The notes beneath the pieces were generated by a model. The model saw only the letters and a program-made list of their open reading frames with translations. It ran no database searches and had not been told where the DNA came from. From Hanleya hanleyi (Eukaryota > Mollusca > Polyplacophora > Lepidopleurida > Hanleyidae): a DNA stretch of 64,000 nucleotides. Shown one piece after another: positions 10,801 to 22,060 of this stretch (positions are counted from its first letter, which is position 1; each line of letters begins with the position of its first letter). The translations under genes and the position numbers were made by a program. Where the stretch lies: assembly GCA_036873755.1 (NCBI GenBank), contig JAVTVY010017181.1, positions 248,001 to 312,000 on the forward strand. Reading direction: 5' to 3'.

Positions 10801-11432
10801 ATACTGGTGAAAACGGTGGGAAATTTGAAATATAAGAACGAAATACAATGATTTGTTTTGCAGTACAGTAAGGCATGCACTATGATGAGAATGGTTTTCT
10901 CTTAAAAAAGATATACTCTAAATTCACAATAAAGAGATACAGTGAACATTTTACCAAAGATCGATAACGTATATGATGATATGGCTTGTAAGAAATTAGA
11001 TCAAACTTAGGCTGTAAGGACACCACATGAAATAACAACGAATGGTAGAGTGTTATTTTCTTTTTCCGGTAATCTTCACTACTCATGCTGTCAGATTCAT
11101 GTGTGGATGAGTAAACATTTGTCGAGTGTGTCTTGTCATTTCATACGTTCAAAGATAAAATGTACTCGGAAAAGACTAATCAATTAAGTTCGAATGTTCT
11201 GGTGGTAATACAATTTCATCTATTTCTTGTAGACTGAGAGTTACACCACATACCTCAGACTAAGACAGCGTTCAGATGATTACATTATCGTACAGACCCA
11301 TGACGAGGGGCTGGGCTTGCACTCTGGTACTTCTGCTGCTTACCTGATGAATGAAGAATCCAATCTGCCTTAGGTCCCTCTCGCGTTTCAAGTAATAGTC
11401 CTGTGAGTGGTTCCCTAATCCTGCTGTGACAT
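10801..11432. other. No gene seen
   Basis: AT-rich flank of the LTR element with short meaningless frames. No repeat was recognised. Confidence 0.5.
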
Positions 11433-11972
11433 TTAACCCTATCTGGCCTGGGCTTTTTGGGACCTGTCCAGGCCGGGGGCGAAATGCCCCCCCGCCCTAA
11501 TTATTTTTCTTACCCCTTGAGCTAGGGGGCTGAAAATGTTACAAAATCCAACATGGCCGCTTTGATGACGTCACAGTGACGTCATTTTCAAAACGACATT
11601 TTTTGGTCGATTTTTCGGCCAGATTTTCCGATTTTTTTATTTTTGCAATTTCTCCACAAAAACTGCATGAGAAATTAGCAAATATTAATGTGATATGAAA
11701 TAAAATAGTTTTTGCTCACTTTTCATTGCGGAAAAGCAGAAATTTTGAAGAAATTTGACAAAAACATCACTTTTCTGGTACCCCACGTGGCCGCCATCTT
11801 GAATTTACCCATGATCCTCTGCTCGGGGGGTTATGCAAATATCCTCAAAATGACCCCAATAAGATAATCTATAAAGTTACGGAGTTTCAGCACTTCATTT
11901 TTTGCCGTCCGGAGATAGTGCAGAATGTTTGGTAGGAGGCCATCATGGGGTCCCCAGGCCAGGTAGGGTTAA
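11433..11972 (+). mobile_element. piggyBac-like MITE, complete copy (540 bp)
   Basis: Starts TTAACCCTATCTGGCCTGG and ends CCAGGCCAGGTAGGGTTAA, perfect inverted ends apart from one base. TTAA at each outer end is the piggyBac-type target duplication, and CCCT is a usual start for that superfamily. It has no coding capacity. Related copies or fragments in the window share interior blocks, for example ctggtaccccacgtggccgc. Confidence 0.85.
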
Positions 11973-13445
11973 GGCCTATGTGCGGGCATCGATTTACGCA
12001 CTCAAAATATAAACAAGATATAAGCTCGAGATCCCATGTGCACAGCAATATTGAATAATATTTGCAAAAATAATGCTTCGCCCATGTCGAAGAGATATAA
12101 GAAACACTTTTTTTTTATATATTACCTAATCAAACTATTTAACATTTACACTATGATGTAAAATATTTGAAAATGTACTGTTGAATTCTCCAAAAGTATT
12201 TTCGGGTTGAATATTCATTATACATGTCAGATAGGCATTTATACCAAAGTCATTGCATCAAGCCAGTGACTGCAGTCCACTTGGGAAATAAATGTCTTTG
12301 AAATGTAAATGAGCGGCAGGTTGCCTCTGACAATCTTGACTGGTAGAAACTTTTGTTTGTGGCTTTGGGTATTTGCATAAAAATTGAGATCTGAATTCTA
12401 CAGGTGACTTGCATTTACAATCCCAGTGTATTGATTCCTCCAGTGTTTCCCAGTTCTTTCAATTTCAATTTTGGAAGAATATTTGGATATGAACTTGGGT
12501 GTATGCTTAAGCCTGCAAGACTTTGCATCCCTGTCTGTGACTGAACATTGGGACTTTCTCCACCATGAGAACCATGATCACAAAGGCTGGGCAATTATGT
12601 GTTGTAATTCTATAAGAAACAGTTTAGGTGTTTTTACTATCAAGAGTGCAAAATGCTGTTATATTTGTAGTAGTAGGCCGGCCAAGGATACGAAATGTAA
12701 CTTTTGGTGGCATTGTTTGTTGTAAATGGGTGCCCCCGCTAAATTAGTTTTTTGTGTGTTAGGGTTCAAGGTGAGAGGGGATACCATCCGGATTTTGGAC
12801 ATTAAAGGTCATTTCGGGTTCACTTTTCGGGTTAAATAAGGTCAAAATTGGTAAAAGACGTTCCTAACTAAATGAGATCAAACATGACGGAAAATTCTGT
12901 TTTATTTCATATATTTTGTACTGTTTGTTATTTACTTTCGTATGCAGTATAGTTCGAGGTAGGGTGGATACTAAGAAAACTTTGGCAATTTGAGGTTATT
13001 GTTAGGTCATTTCGAGCTCAAATAACATCCAAAGATGGTCAAAAGATGGACCTTAAAACAATTTAAAACATTTTTCTGTGAAATTCCTTGTAAAAGAAAT
13101 GAGTATCAAATCTGAAGTAGTTCTACGGGGTGAATTTTAAGATATTAGTGTAGGGTAATTAAGTATTTTTTGTTTGTGAATTTTGGCAACATACATTTTC
13201 TTGTAGACCGGACCTTCCCGATCAAGATAATAGTTGGTCCGAAGTTTTCTTTTTTTCCGAGTTTGAAGCAGTATGAGTGAACCGTTTCTCGCCTGGGTGA
13301 TAGAAGGTTCGGAAATTTAGTGTCCGTTTGAACATTCGCAGTATCACCAGTATGATTAAAAATCGAGAGCAAAGACTTTCAATAGTTTTGGAATATTATA
13401 TTTGGCTAATTTTGAGCCTATTTCTGTAATTCTTGTGATTAACCA
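11973..13445. other. No gene seen
   Basis: AT-rich. A plus-strand frame at 12,471-12,725 (84 codons) has no recognisable motif and I do not call it. No convincing repeat was seen. Confidence 0.5.
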
Positions 13446-13449
13446 TCGT

Positions 13450-15200
13450 GCATTAATTCAAAATGGCGCTCATGTGGATTAATCCATAAATCGCCCTTTT
13501 CAGGTTATTCATACATGTATAATAGGCATTATTCATACCCATTGTGCAAACAGTTAGCACAAAAGAATCTCCCGTCATAGCCTAGCATCATTCGCCTATT
13601 TTCAATCTGTTTTCTTAATTCTCAGCTTAAAATATGTTTTAAATCAAAATGGCGGAAAGGTGGTGTAATCTGGAAATCACATGTAGTTCAGGGCATTATT
13701 CCTACCTCACTGCGCAAATTTATCAAATTCAAAATGGCGGCCATGTGGAGTCATCAGAAAATCACACTTTTGGCCGTTGCCCGTAGAGTTCAAGGCATAT
13801 TAGTTCATTATGCTAATTTGTCAAAACCGAGGGATCTCTATTCTCATTTTGAATCTATTTACATATCCCAAGATCAAGATTTGATGGTCAAATTCAAAAT
13901 GGCGGCCCTATGGGGTCATCTGAAAATCATATTTTTTCATGTTTACTTCAAGGCAATATTCTTACCTCACTGAGCAAATTTATCAAAACCGAGGGATCTC
14001 TATGCATAGCCTAACATCTTATTCCCATTTGGAATCTATTTTCATATCCCCAAAATCAAGATTTAAAGGTCAACTTCAAAATAGCGGCCATATGGGGTCA
14101 TATGAAAATGACACTTTTGGTTGTTGCTCGTGTAGTTCAAGGCATTAATCTTAGCTCATTATGCAAATTTAGCAAAACCGAGGGATCTCTAAGCATAGCC
14201 CAACATCCTATGCCCATTTTGAATCTATATACATATCCCACAGGTCCAGATTTGATGGTCAAATTCAAAATGGCGTCCATATGGGGTGATCTGAAAATCA
14301 CAATTTTTCCTGTTGCTCGTGGAGTTCAAGGCATTATTCTTACCTCACCGAGCAACTTTATAAAACTGAGTGATCTATATGCATAACCTAACATTCTTTT
14401 CCCATTTTGAATCCATTGACATATCTCTAGATGACCAAATTCAAAATGGCGGCAATATGGGGTGATCTGAAAATCATGCAAATTTATCAAAACTGTGGAA
14501 TCTCCAGGCATAGCCCAACAACCTATGTTCTTTTTGAATTGAATTACGTATCCCTAAGATCAAGATGTGATAGTCAAATTCAAAATGGTGGCCATATGGG
14601 ATCATCTGAAAATCATATTTTTCATGTTACTCGTTTACTTCAAGGCAATATTCTTCGCTCACTGTGCAAATTTATCAAAACAGAGGGATCTCTTAGCATA
14701 GCCTAACAACCCACGCCCATTTTGAATCCATCTGCATATCCCCAAGATCAAAATACGATGTTCAATTTCAATATGGCAGCTGTGTGGGGTTATCTGAAAC
14801 TCCTGCTTTTCCACGTTGCCCGTGTATATCAAGGCATTTTCCTTAGCTGATTGCGCATATTTATCACTACCGAAGGGTCTCATATCATAGCCAGATACCG
14901 TTTGCCAATTTTGAATCTATTTGCTTAGTCGTCAGATTAAAAATGATAGTCAAATTCAAAGTGACGACCATAAGGAGTCATGCGGAAATTCTTCTTTCCC
15001 CATGTTACCATTCGAATATTTCTATTCTGGGTGCAAACTTGTTTAAACTGAGCAGAATAACACCATAGCTTATTACATTATGCCCATTTTCTTTCTGTTG
15101 GCATATTATTCAGCTGAGAACACAATAATTAAATTCAAAAATGGTGACCATATGGGTTCATATGAGACTCATATTCCTATTTTGCTCTTATAATTCAAGG
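13450..15200 (+). repeat. Degenerate tandem array, about 165-190-bp units, about 10-11 copies
   Basis: Each unit carries versions of attcaaaatggcggccatat, then ggtcatctgaaaatca, a gttcaaggcatt block, aaatttatcaaaaccgaggg and cccattttgaatctatt. The first marker recurs near 13,460, 13,641, 13,731, 13,895, 14,078, 14,267, 14,441, 14,580, 14,768, 14,957 and 15,136. Units are well diverged, so the array is old. The overlapping small open frames are by-products. Confidence 0.9.
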
Positions 15201-15359
15201 TATTGTGATTACATGGAGGTGAAAGTAGCAATTTCTCAAAGCCAAGCCCCTTCACAAAACAGATCGATCTGACTATTTATGGGACTAGCTTGGCTCTACT
15301 CGAACAATCATCAGCTAGAAATATAATCATCCACAGATAATATAATGGTTACATACTGG

Positions 15360-16135
15360 TTATTATGCCTACCTTAAACCCTACACAACATACAACTAAT
15401 TCCGTCTGTCTACCCATTCGTAACAATTAGTATTGTGGATAATAATTTATAACCGATTTGTACCCATTTGTGATATCATTTGACTCAAAGGTGACCCTAA
15501 AATGACCTTAATTCTAATAATTAACGTGGTATCGATAACTACATCCAACCTTACACTACATTCAACTAAATCAACTTGAGTACCCAATCGTGACAATTGG
15601 AACCCATTTTCTTCTCTATGACTAATTTAAACCTTACACTACATACTACTAATTCACTTTGGATACTCATTCGTAAAAAATAGTACCGTGAATATTAATT
15701 TATAACCGATTTTCACCAATTTTGACTTCATTTGACCCAAAAGTGACCCTAAAATGACCTTAATTCTAATAATTAACGTGATATCGATGACTGCATCCAA
15801 TCCTATACTATATTCAACTAAATCAACTTGAATATCCAGTCGTTACAATTAGTACTGTGCAGATTAATTTATAACCGATTTTCACAATTTTTTTATCTCA
15901 TTTGACCCAAAAGTGACCCTGAAATGACCTTAATTCTAATAATAGACGTGTTATCTATGATTACCTTACACTACTCACAACTACTTCAGATTACTCATTG
16001 GTAACAACCATACGGTGGATGTTAATTTATAACCGAATTTTACCCATTTTTGACCTTATTTGACACAAGAGTGACCCAAAATGATCTTAATTGACCAAAA
16101 TCAGGGTGGTACCTACCTTGATCCCTACCACACAA
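15360..16135 (+). repeat. Second degenerate tandem array, about 4 irregular units
   Basis: Recurring blocks are aatttataaccgat, tttgacccaaaagtgaccct, aaatgaccttaattctaat and accttacactac, at spacings of roughly 160-250 bp. Unit boundaries are uneven, which suggests repeated partial duplication. Confidence 0.8.
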
Positions 16136-16523
16136 AGAGCCAATTTAGCATGGGTACCCATTTGTAACAAAAAATGCCATTGAAAGTTTTTAAAGGCGTT
16201 TTTTAGGTCCTTGGCCGGCCGACTATTTTAATGACTATGGAGAATTGAAGAAAATAGATTTTCTAAATTTTGAGAATTATCCATCATATCTTTGGTGTTT
16301 GGCTGTTTTGCAAGGTTTTAGTTATAGTTGACTCTTGTCATATTATACAACTTCGACATGAGCAAGACATTTTGTGCAAATATATTTTAGTATTACTGCT
16401 GTAATTGGAAAGAAATGCTTGTCAAGGTGAGGTTGCAAAGATGGATGCCAGAACAAAGGCCTTAAGTGTCATGTCGTAACTCGTAAGCTTTCGAAGACAA
16501 CATCGATAGCCATCGATCAACAT

Positions 16524-16625
16524 TGACGGCAAGTCGGTTCTCACAGTTTGACGTCAAGTCGGTTCTCACAGTTTGACGTCAAGTCGGTTCTCACAGTTCG
16601 ACGTCAAGTCGGTTCTCACAGTTGT
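16524..16625 (+). repeat. 25-bp tandem repeat, four copies
   Basis: Units of the form gacgtcaagtcggttctcac plus agttt, with one or two differences between copies. Confidence 0.9.
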
Positions 16626-17293
16626 ACGGCTTCTTTTCAAGTTCTTAGCAGAGTCCAGTATCAGCTCCGTGTCTTTTATCATGGCTAGAGTAACTATGAT
16701 CGCTGGGGTGGACCGTCCAATTGTGAGCTAAGAACTAATGGATAACGGGGCGGGAGTTGGCAATCAGCAAACATCATTCGGTCAACCGCATTTGAGTCAA
16801 TTTCATGAATGCTCTGAAGTGATCGCCTTGGTGTCTTCACGCACCGATTCTACTGTAACACCATAAATGCGCATTGTACAGTAGGTTTTCTTCAAGAACC
16901 CGAATATTATCCTGATGTTCCTCACGTCTTTCGGTTATCGATTCATTTTTTAGTTTTTCAAAATCGCCAATTTGAGAATCAAGAGCGCGGGATTGTTCCT
17001 TTATTTGTGATTGTCATGATAGAACATCTTCCGACCTGCCCGAATTCACGTGACTGGAACTATTTCATAATGTATGCTCACCTCACCTCTCCTTCAAACT
17101 CACTTCTACGTAGTTTATATACTACTAACCAAGTGCGCATCACTTCATCGCATTACTCACAAACATCCCTGAATATGTTCAGACCAGTACCAAAGTCACT
17201 GGGCCGGAATTCTCGCACTTGCGCCTTCTCACGCCAACCCAAATCCACACTGTATATTATTGGCGGCCAATTGAAATTGCCCTTATATGGAAT
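16626..17293. other. No gene seen
   Basis: Flank between the 25-bp repeat and the palindromic element. The last six bases before 17,294 are TGGAAT, the candidate left target duplication. Confidence 0.5.
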
Positions 17294-17459
17294 AGTAGTA
17301 TATAAAGGGCCAATTGGGTCCCATTGACCTACTTTTGTGGAGGTCATCGGTGACGTCACAAAGGTCAAAGGTCAAATCCGGGTCAAAGGTCACTTCCGGT
17401 CCCTTGACCTTTGTATTCTTCCGCGGTCATGCGGTCGCTTCCGGCGGTGCTGCGGTCGC

Positions 17460-18310
17460 TTCCGATTCTGCGCATGCGCAGTGGAGAAGGGTATGGAAAT
17501 AGACGTTTTGGGGTCTAGGTGGACCACTAGTGGTCCGATGGATTCGAGTGAGGTATCAATGTAAAGCATGCATGGAGGAGCATGCGCCTGGACTAGTGCG
17601 TTGTTTGTTTTCAACATTTCGCGCATGCGCAGACAGGGAATTGTGGAAAAATGGTATGGAAATAGACGTTTTGGGGTCTAGGCGGGCCACTAGTGGTCCG
17701 ATTGCATCAAGTGAGGTATCATTGTAAAGCATACGCGAGGGAGCATCCGAAGTAAGGGGGGTGACGTGGAACAGACGTCATGCTGCGCATGCGCAGTAGA
17801 CAAAGTATATGGAAATAGACGTTTTGGGATCTAGGCGGGCCACTAGTGATCCGATGGAGTGGAGTGAGGTATTATTGTAAAGCATACGCGAGGGAGCATC
17901 CGACGGGATGGGTGTGACGTCATTCTGCGCATGCGCAGTAGAGAAAGTGTATGGACATAGACGTTTAGAGAACGAGAGGGGCCACTGGTGGTTCGATTGA
18001 GTCGTGAGAGGTATCATCTTGTAGCCCTCGGGGTGTAGACCACGATGTTAGGGATGTCCACGTCATTTGTGACGTCATTGATGACGTCATTAGTGGGAGT
18101 AGTTCTGGGGGTGTGAAAGGAGTTGTTTGGGGTGGAGAGGGACCATCAGTGGTCCGAAAGGGTCGTGGGAGGTGTCAAAGTGAAGCCCTCGTGGAGGTAC
18201 ATCCGACTGGACTAACATCTTGTTCGGTTTCATCATTCTGCGCATGCGCAGTCTGGCCGTAGTATAGAAAGCAGGCATTTTGGGGGTTCTTTTGGGGTAG
18301 AGAGGGATCA
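17460..18310 (+). repeat. Left-arm subterminal array, about 155-bp units
   Basis: Units contain ctgcgcatgcgcag (17,468; 17,783; 17,925; 18,238; a variant at 17,620), then a block with atagacgttttggggtctag, ccactagtggtcc, a gtgaggtatcattgtaaag block and often TGACGTCA. TGCGCATGCGCA fits the NRF1 recognition pattern and TGACGTCA a CRE/ATF site. Whether they act as enhancers is inference. Confidence 0.85.
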
Positions 18311-18425
18311 ATGGAGCTCCGGAGCTCTTGGAGCTCGGAGCTCGGAGCTCTGGAGCTCTTGGAGCTCCGGACGTTGACGGGCGTCAACGCCCGCAGCTTC
18401 GAACTTCAAGAGCTCCGGAGCTCCG
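18311..18425. repeat. GAGCTC-rich palindromic patch, left arm only
   Basis: A cluster of ggagctccggagctcttgg-type sequence with an inner gacgttgacgggcgtcaacg hairpin. The right arm has only tggagccggagccac at the corresponding place, so this is an arm-specific insertion or expansion. Confidence 0.8.
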
Positions 18426-18692
18426 TGGACCGAACCACTGCTCGGTAACCCGTGAGTGAATTAACCACGGTCGCATGCTGTAAAATGCGAGTCGCATAGG
18501 GATGGGTCCCCGTCATGGCTCTGCAACCATAGGAATGGGGGTGTGGGGTCCAGAGGGACGTGTTAGACCATGTTACACATGCGCGTCTACACGTAGCTCT
18601 ACGTGTGTAGTCCGTGATAAGTACTATTCTGATTGGTTAGTCCAAAAAGAGAGCAACAACAACAACAACAACACAGATTACAGGTCAATCCT

Positions 18693-18698
18693 TTTATT
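18693..18698 (-). terminator. PolyA signal of the left zinc-finger gene
   Basis: AATAAA on the minus strand, about 140 bp past the stop codon, matching the right-arm signal at 20,861-20,866. A (CAA)n tract follows. Confidence 0.75.
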
Positions 18699-18834
18699 AG
18701 CCCCTCCATCACAGCACATCCACGCTGGGGGAATCGCTATGGGTGTGTTTACAATTCACTTATGCTATTGTCCGCGTATTCGGATGTTCATTGTGCTGAT
18801 CTCAGACCTCTCTTGTCCAATCAGAAGCCGATCC

Positions 18835-19362
18835 TCAGAAGAAGTATAAGTCATGTTGACGGCTGGAACACAAACTGTGGACGTCTTTCGGATTGATGGG
18901 GATCAACTGACTGTGGAGTCTGAAGACTCGACTGCAATGCTGGCATTCATGGCTGGGTGCCTTATGTACCGACCGTTGATGTCGCCGTAAATTATCCTTA
19001 CGATTAAAGGACTTCCTGCAGACCGAACACGTATACTCGCCAACAGCACCTTGAAAAGTAGACTCATGGATGGGGTCAAACATCCCGGGTTCCTCAACCC
19101 TCAAGCGTGCATGTCCATGGATTACACGTTGGTGAGATCTCAATTGGCTGTGTAGTCTGAAGCGGTGTCCACAATCCCCACATTGATGCCTGGATGTCTC
19201 ATGGAGACACCGTTCATGGCGGTGTAAACTATCCAGGCGATTAAATGTATCCCCACAGGTCTCGCAGGTGTACTGGGCAGTAGCGTCGTGGATGCTAGAC
19301 TCATAGCGTTGTAAGTCGTGCAAGCGTGTAAAGGACTTGGAGCAAGTGGTACACGTGAACAT
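18835..19362 (-). CDS. C2H2 zinc-finger protein, left-arm copy, 175 aa
   Basis: A compact single-exon gene, ATG at 19,362. Four zinc fingers of pattern C-X2-C-X12-H-X4-H lie at residues 4-25, 33-54, 61-82 and 112-133, and a fifth (C140, C143) lacks the first histidine. In this copy finger 1 has Tyr at residue 20 where the right copy has the zinc-binding His, so finger 1 is probably lost. A 29-residue linker separates fingers 3 and 4. A TATA box lies about 55 bp upstream and a polyA signal about 140 bp downstream. It is 94% identical to the right-arm protein (10 differences) and divergently oriented. The role is unknown; DNA binding to the repeated sites in the arms is a guess. Confidence 0.88.
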   Translation of the reverse strand: MFTCTTCSKSFTRLHDLQRYESSIHDATAQYTCETCGDTFNRLDSLHRHERCLHETSRHQCGDCGHRFRLHSQLRSHQRVIHGHARLRVEEPGMFDPIHESTFQGAVGEYTCSVCRKSFNRKDNLRRHQRSVHKAPSHECQHCSRVFRLHSQLIPINPKDVHSLCSSRQHDLYFF

Positions 19363-19413
19363 CGTGGCGTGAGTGGTTGAACGATTGTCTGCTGAAAGTG
19401 TCAGGCCGCTTCC

Positions 19414-19421
19414 CTTTTATA
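19414..19421 (-). promoter_or_regulatory. TATA box of the left zinc-finger gene
   Basis: TATAAAAG on the minus strand, in the context GCTATAAAAGGGAAGCGG, identical to the right arm. Confidence 0.8.
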
Positions 19422-19512
19422 GCAAGCTAGCTGTTGATCTATTTTTAGAACACTCAGTTCAACTACCCCCAAGTCGAGGACCGAGATGTACTGGTGTACG
19501 ACTGAGTCGCAT

Positions 19513-19700
19513 TGCGCGCGCGCGCGCGCGTGTGTGTGTGTATGCATGTGTGCGTCTGTGTGTATGCATCTGTGTGTATGCGTGTACGTGTGTGTGTGTG
19601 TGCGTGTGTGTGTGTGTGTGTGTATGTGTGTGTGTGTATATGTCTGTGTGCATGTATGTGTGTGTGTGTGTGTGCGTGTGTGTGAATGCATGTGTGTGTG
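19513..19700. repeat. (GT)n tract with (CG)n start, left of core
   Basis: Alternating purine-pyrimidine sequence: a gcgcgcgcgcgc run, then GT repeats with CG and CA interruptions. Together with the right-hand tract it forms a Z-DNA-prone bidirectional core between the two promoters. Confidence 0.95.
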
Positions 19701-19900
19701 TTAACTATCCAGGCGATAGCCCGTAGGGCATAGGGTACACCAGGGTGCGGATGCACCAGGTATGTATGTGTGTGCGTGTGTGTGCGCCTGCGTACGATGA
19801 CGTCACTACCGAGTAGCGCGGGGTCAAAGGTCACTTCCGGACTATAGGAGCACTTGTGAACGTGTTGATTTTTTTCTCGCATCTGTCTTTATCATGGCAC
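19701..19900. other. Single-copy spacer at the palindrome centre
   Basis: About 200 bp not shared between arms. It contains taactatccaggcgat, close to part of the zinc-finger coding sequence near 19,226, and ggtcaaaggtcacttccgg, as in the outer arm ends. It looks assembled from element pieces. Confidence 0.6.
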
Positions 19901-19904
19901 ACGA

Positions 19905-20046
19905 CGACACACACACACACACATGCACACAGACGTATACACACATACGCATACACACACCCACGCGTACACACACCACACATACACAGATGCATACACA
20001 CAGACGCACACATGCATACACACATACACGCGCGCGCACGCGCGCA
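19905..20046. repeat. (CA)n tract with (CG)n end, right of core
   Basis: Mirror of the left tract: ACACAC-type repeats ending in a CG-rich run before aatgcggctcagtcgtacac. Confidence 0.95.
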
Positions 20047-20137
20047 ATGCGGCTCAGTCGTACACCAGTACATCTCGGTCCTCGACTTGGGGGTAGTTGA
20101 ACTGAGTGTTCTAAAAATAGATCAACAGCTAGCTTGC

Positions 20138-20145
20138 TATAAAAG
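20138..20145 (+). promoter_or_regulatory. TATA box of the right zinc-finger gene
   Basis: TATAAAAG, 59 bp upstream of the ATG. Transcription would start near 20,168. Confidence 0.8.
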
Positions 20146-20196
20146 GGAAGCGGTCTGACACTATCAGCAGACATTCGTTCAACCACTTACGCCACG

Positions 20197-20724
20197 ATGT
20201 TCACGTGTACCACTTGCTCCAAGTCCTTTACACGCTTGCACGACTTACAACGCCATGAGTCTAGCATCCACGACGCTACTGTCCAGTACATCTGCGAGAC
20301 CTGTGAGGATACATTTAATCGCCTGGATAGTTTACACCGCCATGAACGGTGTCTCCATGAGACATCCAGGCATCAATGTGGGGATTGTGGACACCGCTTC
20401 AGACTACACAGGCAATTGAGATCTCACCATCGTGTAATCCATGGACATGCACGCTTGAGGGTTGAGGAACCCGTGATGTTTGACCCCATCCATGAGTTTA
20501 CTTTTCAAGGTGCTGTTGGCGAGTATACGTGTTCGGTCTGCAGGAAGTCCTTTAATCGTAAGGATAATTTACGGCGACATCAACGGTCGGTACATAAGGC
20601 ACCCAGCCATGAATGCCAGCATTGCAGTCGAGTCTTCAGACTCCACAGTCAGTTGATCCCCATCAATCCGAAAGACGTCCACAGTTTGTGTTCCAGACGT
20701 CAACATGACTTATACTTATTCTGA
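20197..20724 (+). CDS. C2H2 zinc-finger protein, right-arm copy, 175 aa
   Basis: Single-exon gene, ATG at 20,197. Fingers at residues 4-25, 33-54, 61-82 and 112-133 all keep both cysteines and both histidines with H-X4-H spacing; the fifth (140-162) lacks its first His. Finger 1 is intact here (His20). It differs from the left copy at 10 of 175 residues, including 29, 32, 37, 72, 78, 93 and 101. It has its own TATA box and an AATAAA at 20,861. Both frames have stayed open at 94% identity, which argues that they were functional until recently. No BTB, KRAB or other domain is seen, so the fingers are the whole protein. Confidence 0.9.
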   Translation: MFTCTTCSKSFTRLHDLQRHESSIHDATVQYICETCEDTFNRLDSLHRHERCLHETSRHQCGDCGHRFRLHRQLRSHHRVIHGHARLRVEEPVMFDPIHEFTFQGAVGEYTCSVCRKSFNRKDNLRRHQRSVHKAPSHECQHCSRVFRLHSQLIPINPKDVHSLCSRRQHDLYLF

Positions 20725-20860
20725 TGGTCGGCTTCTGATTGGACAAGAGCAGTCTGAGATCAGCACAATGAACATCCGAATACAAGGACAATAGCATAAG
20801 TGAATTGTAAACACACCCATAGCGATTCCCCCAGCGTGGATGTGCTGTGATGGAGGGGCT

Positions 20861-20866
20861 AATAAA
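20861..20866 (+). terminator. PolyA signal of the right zinc-finger gene
   Basis: AATAAA in gctaataaaagg, about 137 bp past the stop codon, before a (GTT)n tract. Confidence 0.75.
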
Positions 20867-21029
20867 AGGATTGACCTGTAATCTGTGTTGTTGTTGTTGT
20901 TGTTGTTGTTGCTCTCTTTTTGGACTAACCAATCAGAATAGTACTGCAGCCACAAAGCCATGTGGTACGCATGGCATGATCTGCTCACTCTGAACCCCAC
21001 ACCCCATTCCTCGGTTGCAGTGGCTCCGG

Positions 21030-22060
21030 CTCCAATGGTCCCTCTCTACCCCAAAAGAACCCCCAAAATGCCTGCTTTCTATATTACGGCCAGACTGCGC
21101 ATAATGATGAAACCGAACATGTTTGTTCAGTCGGATGTACCTCTACGAGGGCTTCACTTTGACACCTCCCACCAGTGATGGTCCCTCTCTACCCCAAACA
21201 CTTCCTTTCACACCCCCAGAACTACTCCTACTGATGACGTCACCAATTACGTCACAGATGACGTAGACATCCCTGAAATCGTGGTCTACACCCCGAGGGC
21301 TACAAGATGATACCTCTCACGACTCAATCGAACCACCAGTGGCCCCTCTCGTCCCCTAAACGTCTATGTCCATACACTTTCTCTACTGCGCATGCGCAGA
21401 ATTACGTCAGTTCTACGTCAAACCCATCCCGCCGGATGCTCCCTCGCGTATGCTTTACAATAATCCCTCACTCGACTCCATCGGACCACTAGTGGCCCGC
21501 CTAGATCCCAAAACGTCTATTTCCATATACTTTGTCTACTGAGCATGCGCAGAATGACGTCAGTTCTACGTTTCAGCCATACAGTCGGATGCTCCCTCGC
21601 GTATGCTTTACAATGATATCTCACTCGACCCAATCGGCCCAATAGTGGTCGCTTTCGGCCCCAAAACGTCTATTTCCATACACTTTCTCTACTGCGCATG
21701 AGCAGAAGAGAAGTCAGTTCCACGTCACACCCCTTACTTCGGATGCTCCCTCGAATATGCTTTACAATGATACCTCACTTGGTGCAATCGGACCACTAGT
21801 GGCCCGCCTAGACCCCAAAACGTCTATTTCCATACCATTTTTCCACAATTCCCTGTCTGCGCATGTGCGGAATGTTGAAAACAAACAACACACTAGTCCA
21901 GGCGCATGCTCCTCCATGAATGCTTTACATTGATACCTCACTCGACTCCATCGGACCACTAGTGGTCCACCTAGACCCCAAAACGTCTATTTCCATACCC
22001 TTTCTCCTCTGCGCATGCGCAGAACCGGAAGCGACCGCAGCACCGCCGGAAGCGACCGCA
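21030..22060 (-). repeat. Right-arm subterminal array, about 155-bp units
   Basis: Reverse complement of the left array, with ctgcgcatgcgcag motifs (for example 22,009-22,022), ccactagtgg, gacgtctattt-type blocks and TGACGTCA. Some units carry single-base changes in the palindromic motif, such as gagcatgcgcag near 21,541. Confidence 0.85.

Noticed and set aside
12471..12725. 84-codon plus-strand frame with several cysteines
   Set aside because: No domain, no promoter or repeat context, and length expected by chance.
19401..20158. Cys/Val- and Thr/His-rich frames across the GT/CA tracts
   Set aside because: Pure products of dinucleotide repeats on both strands.
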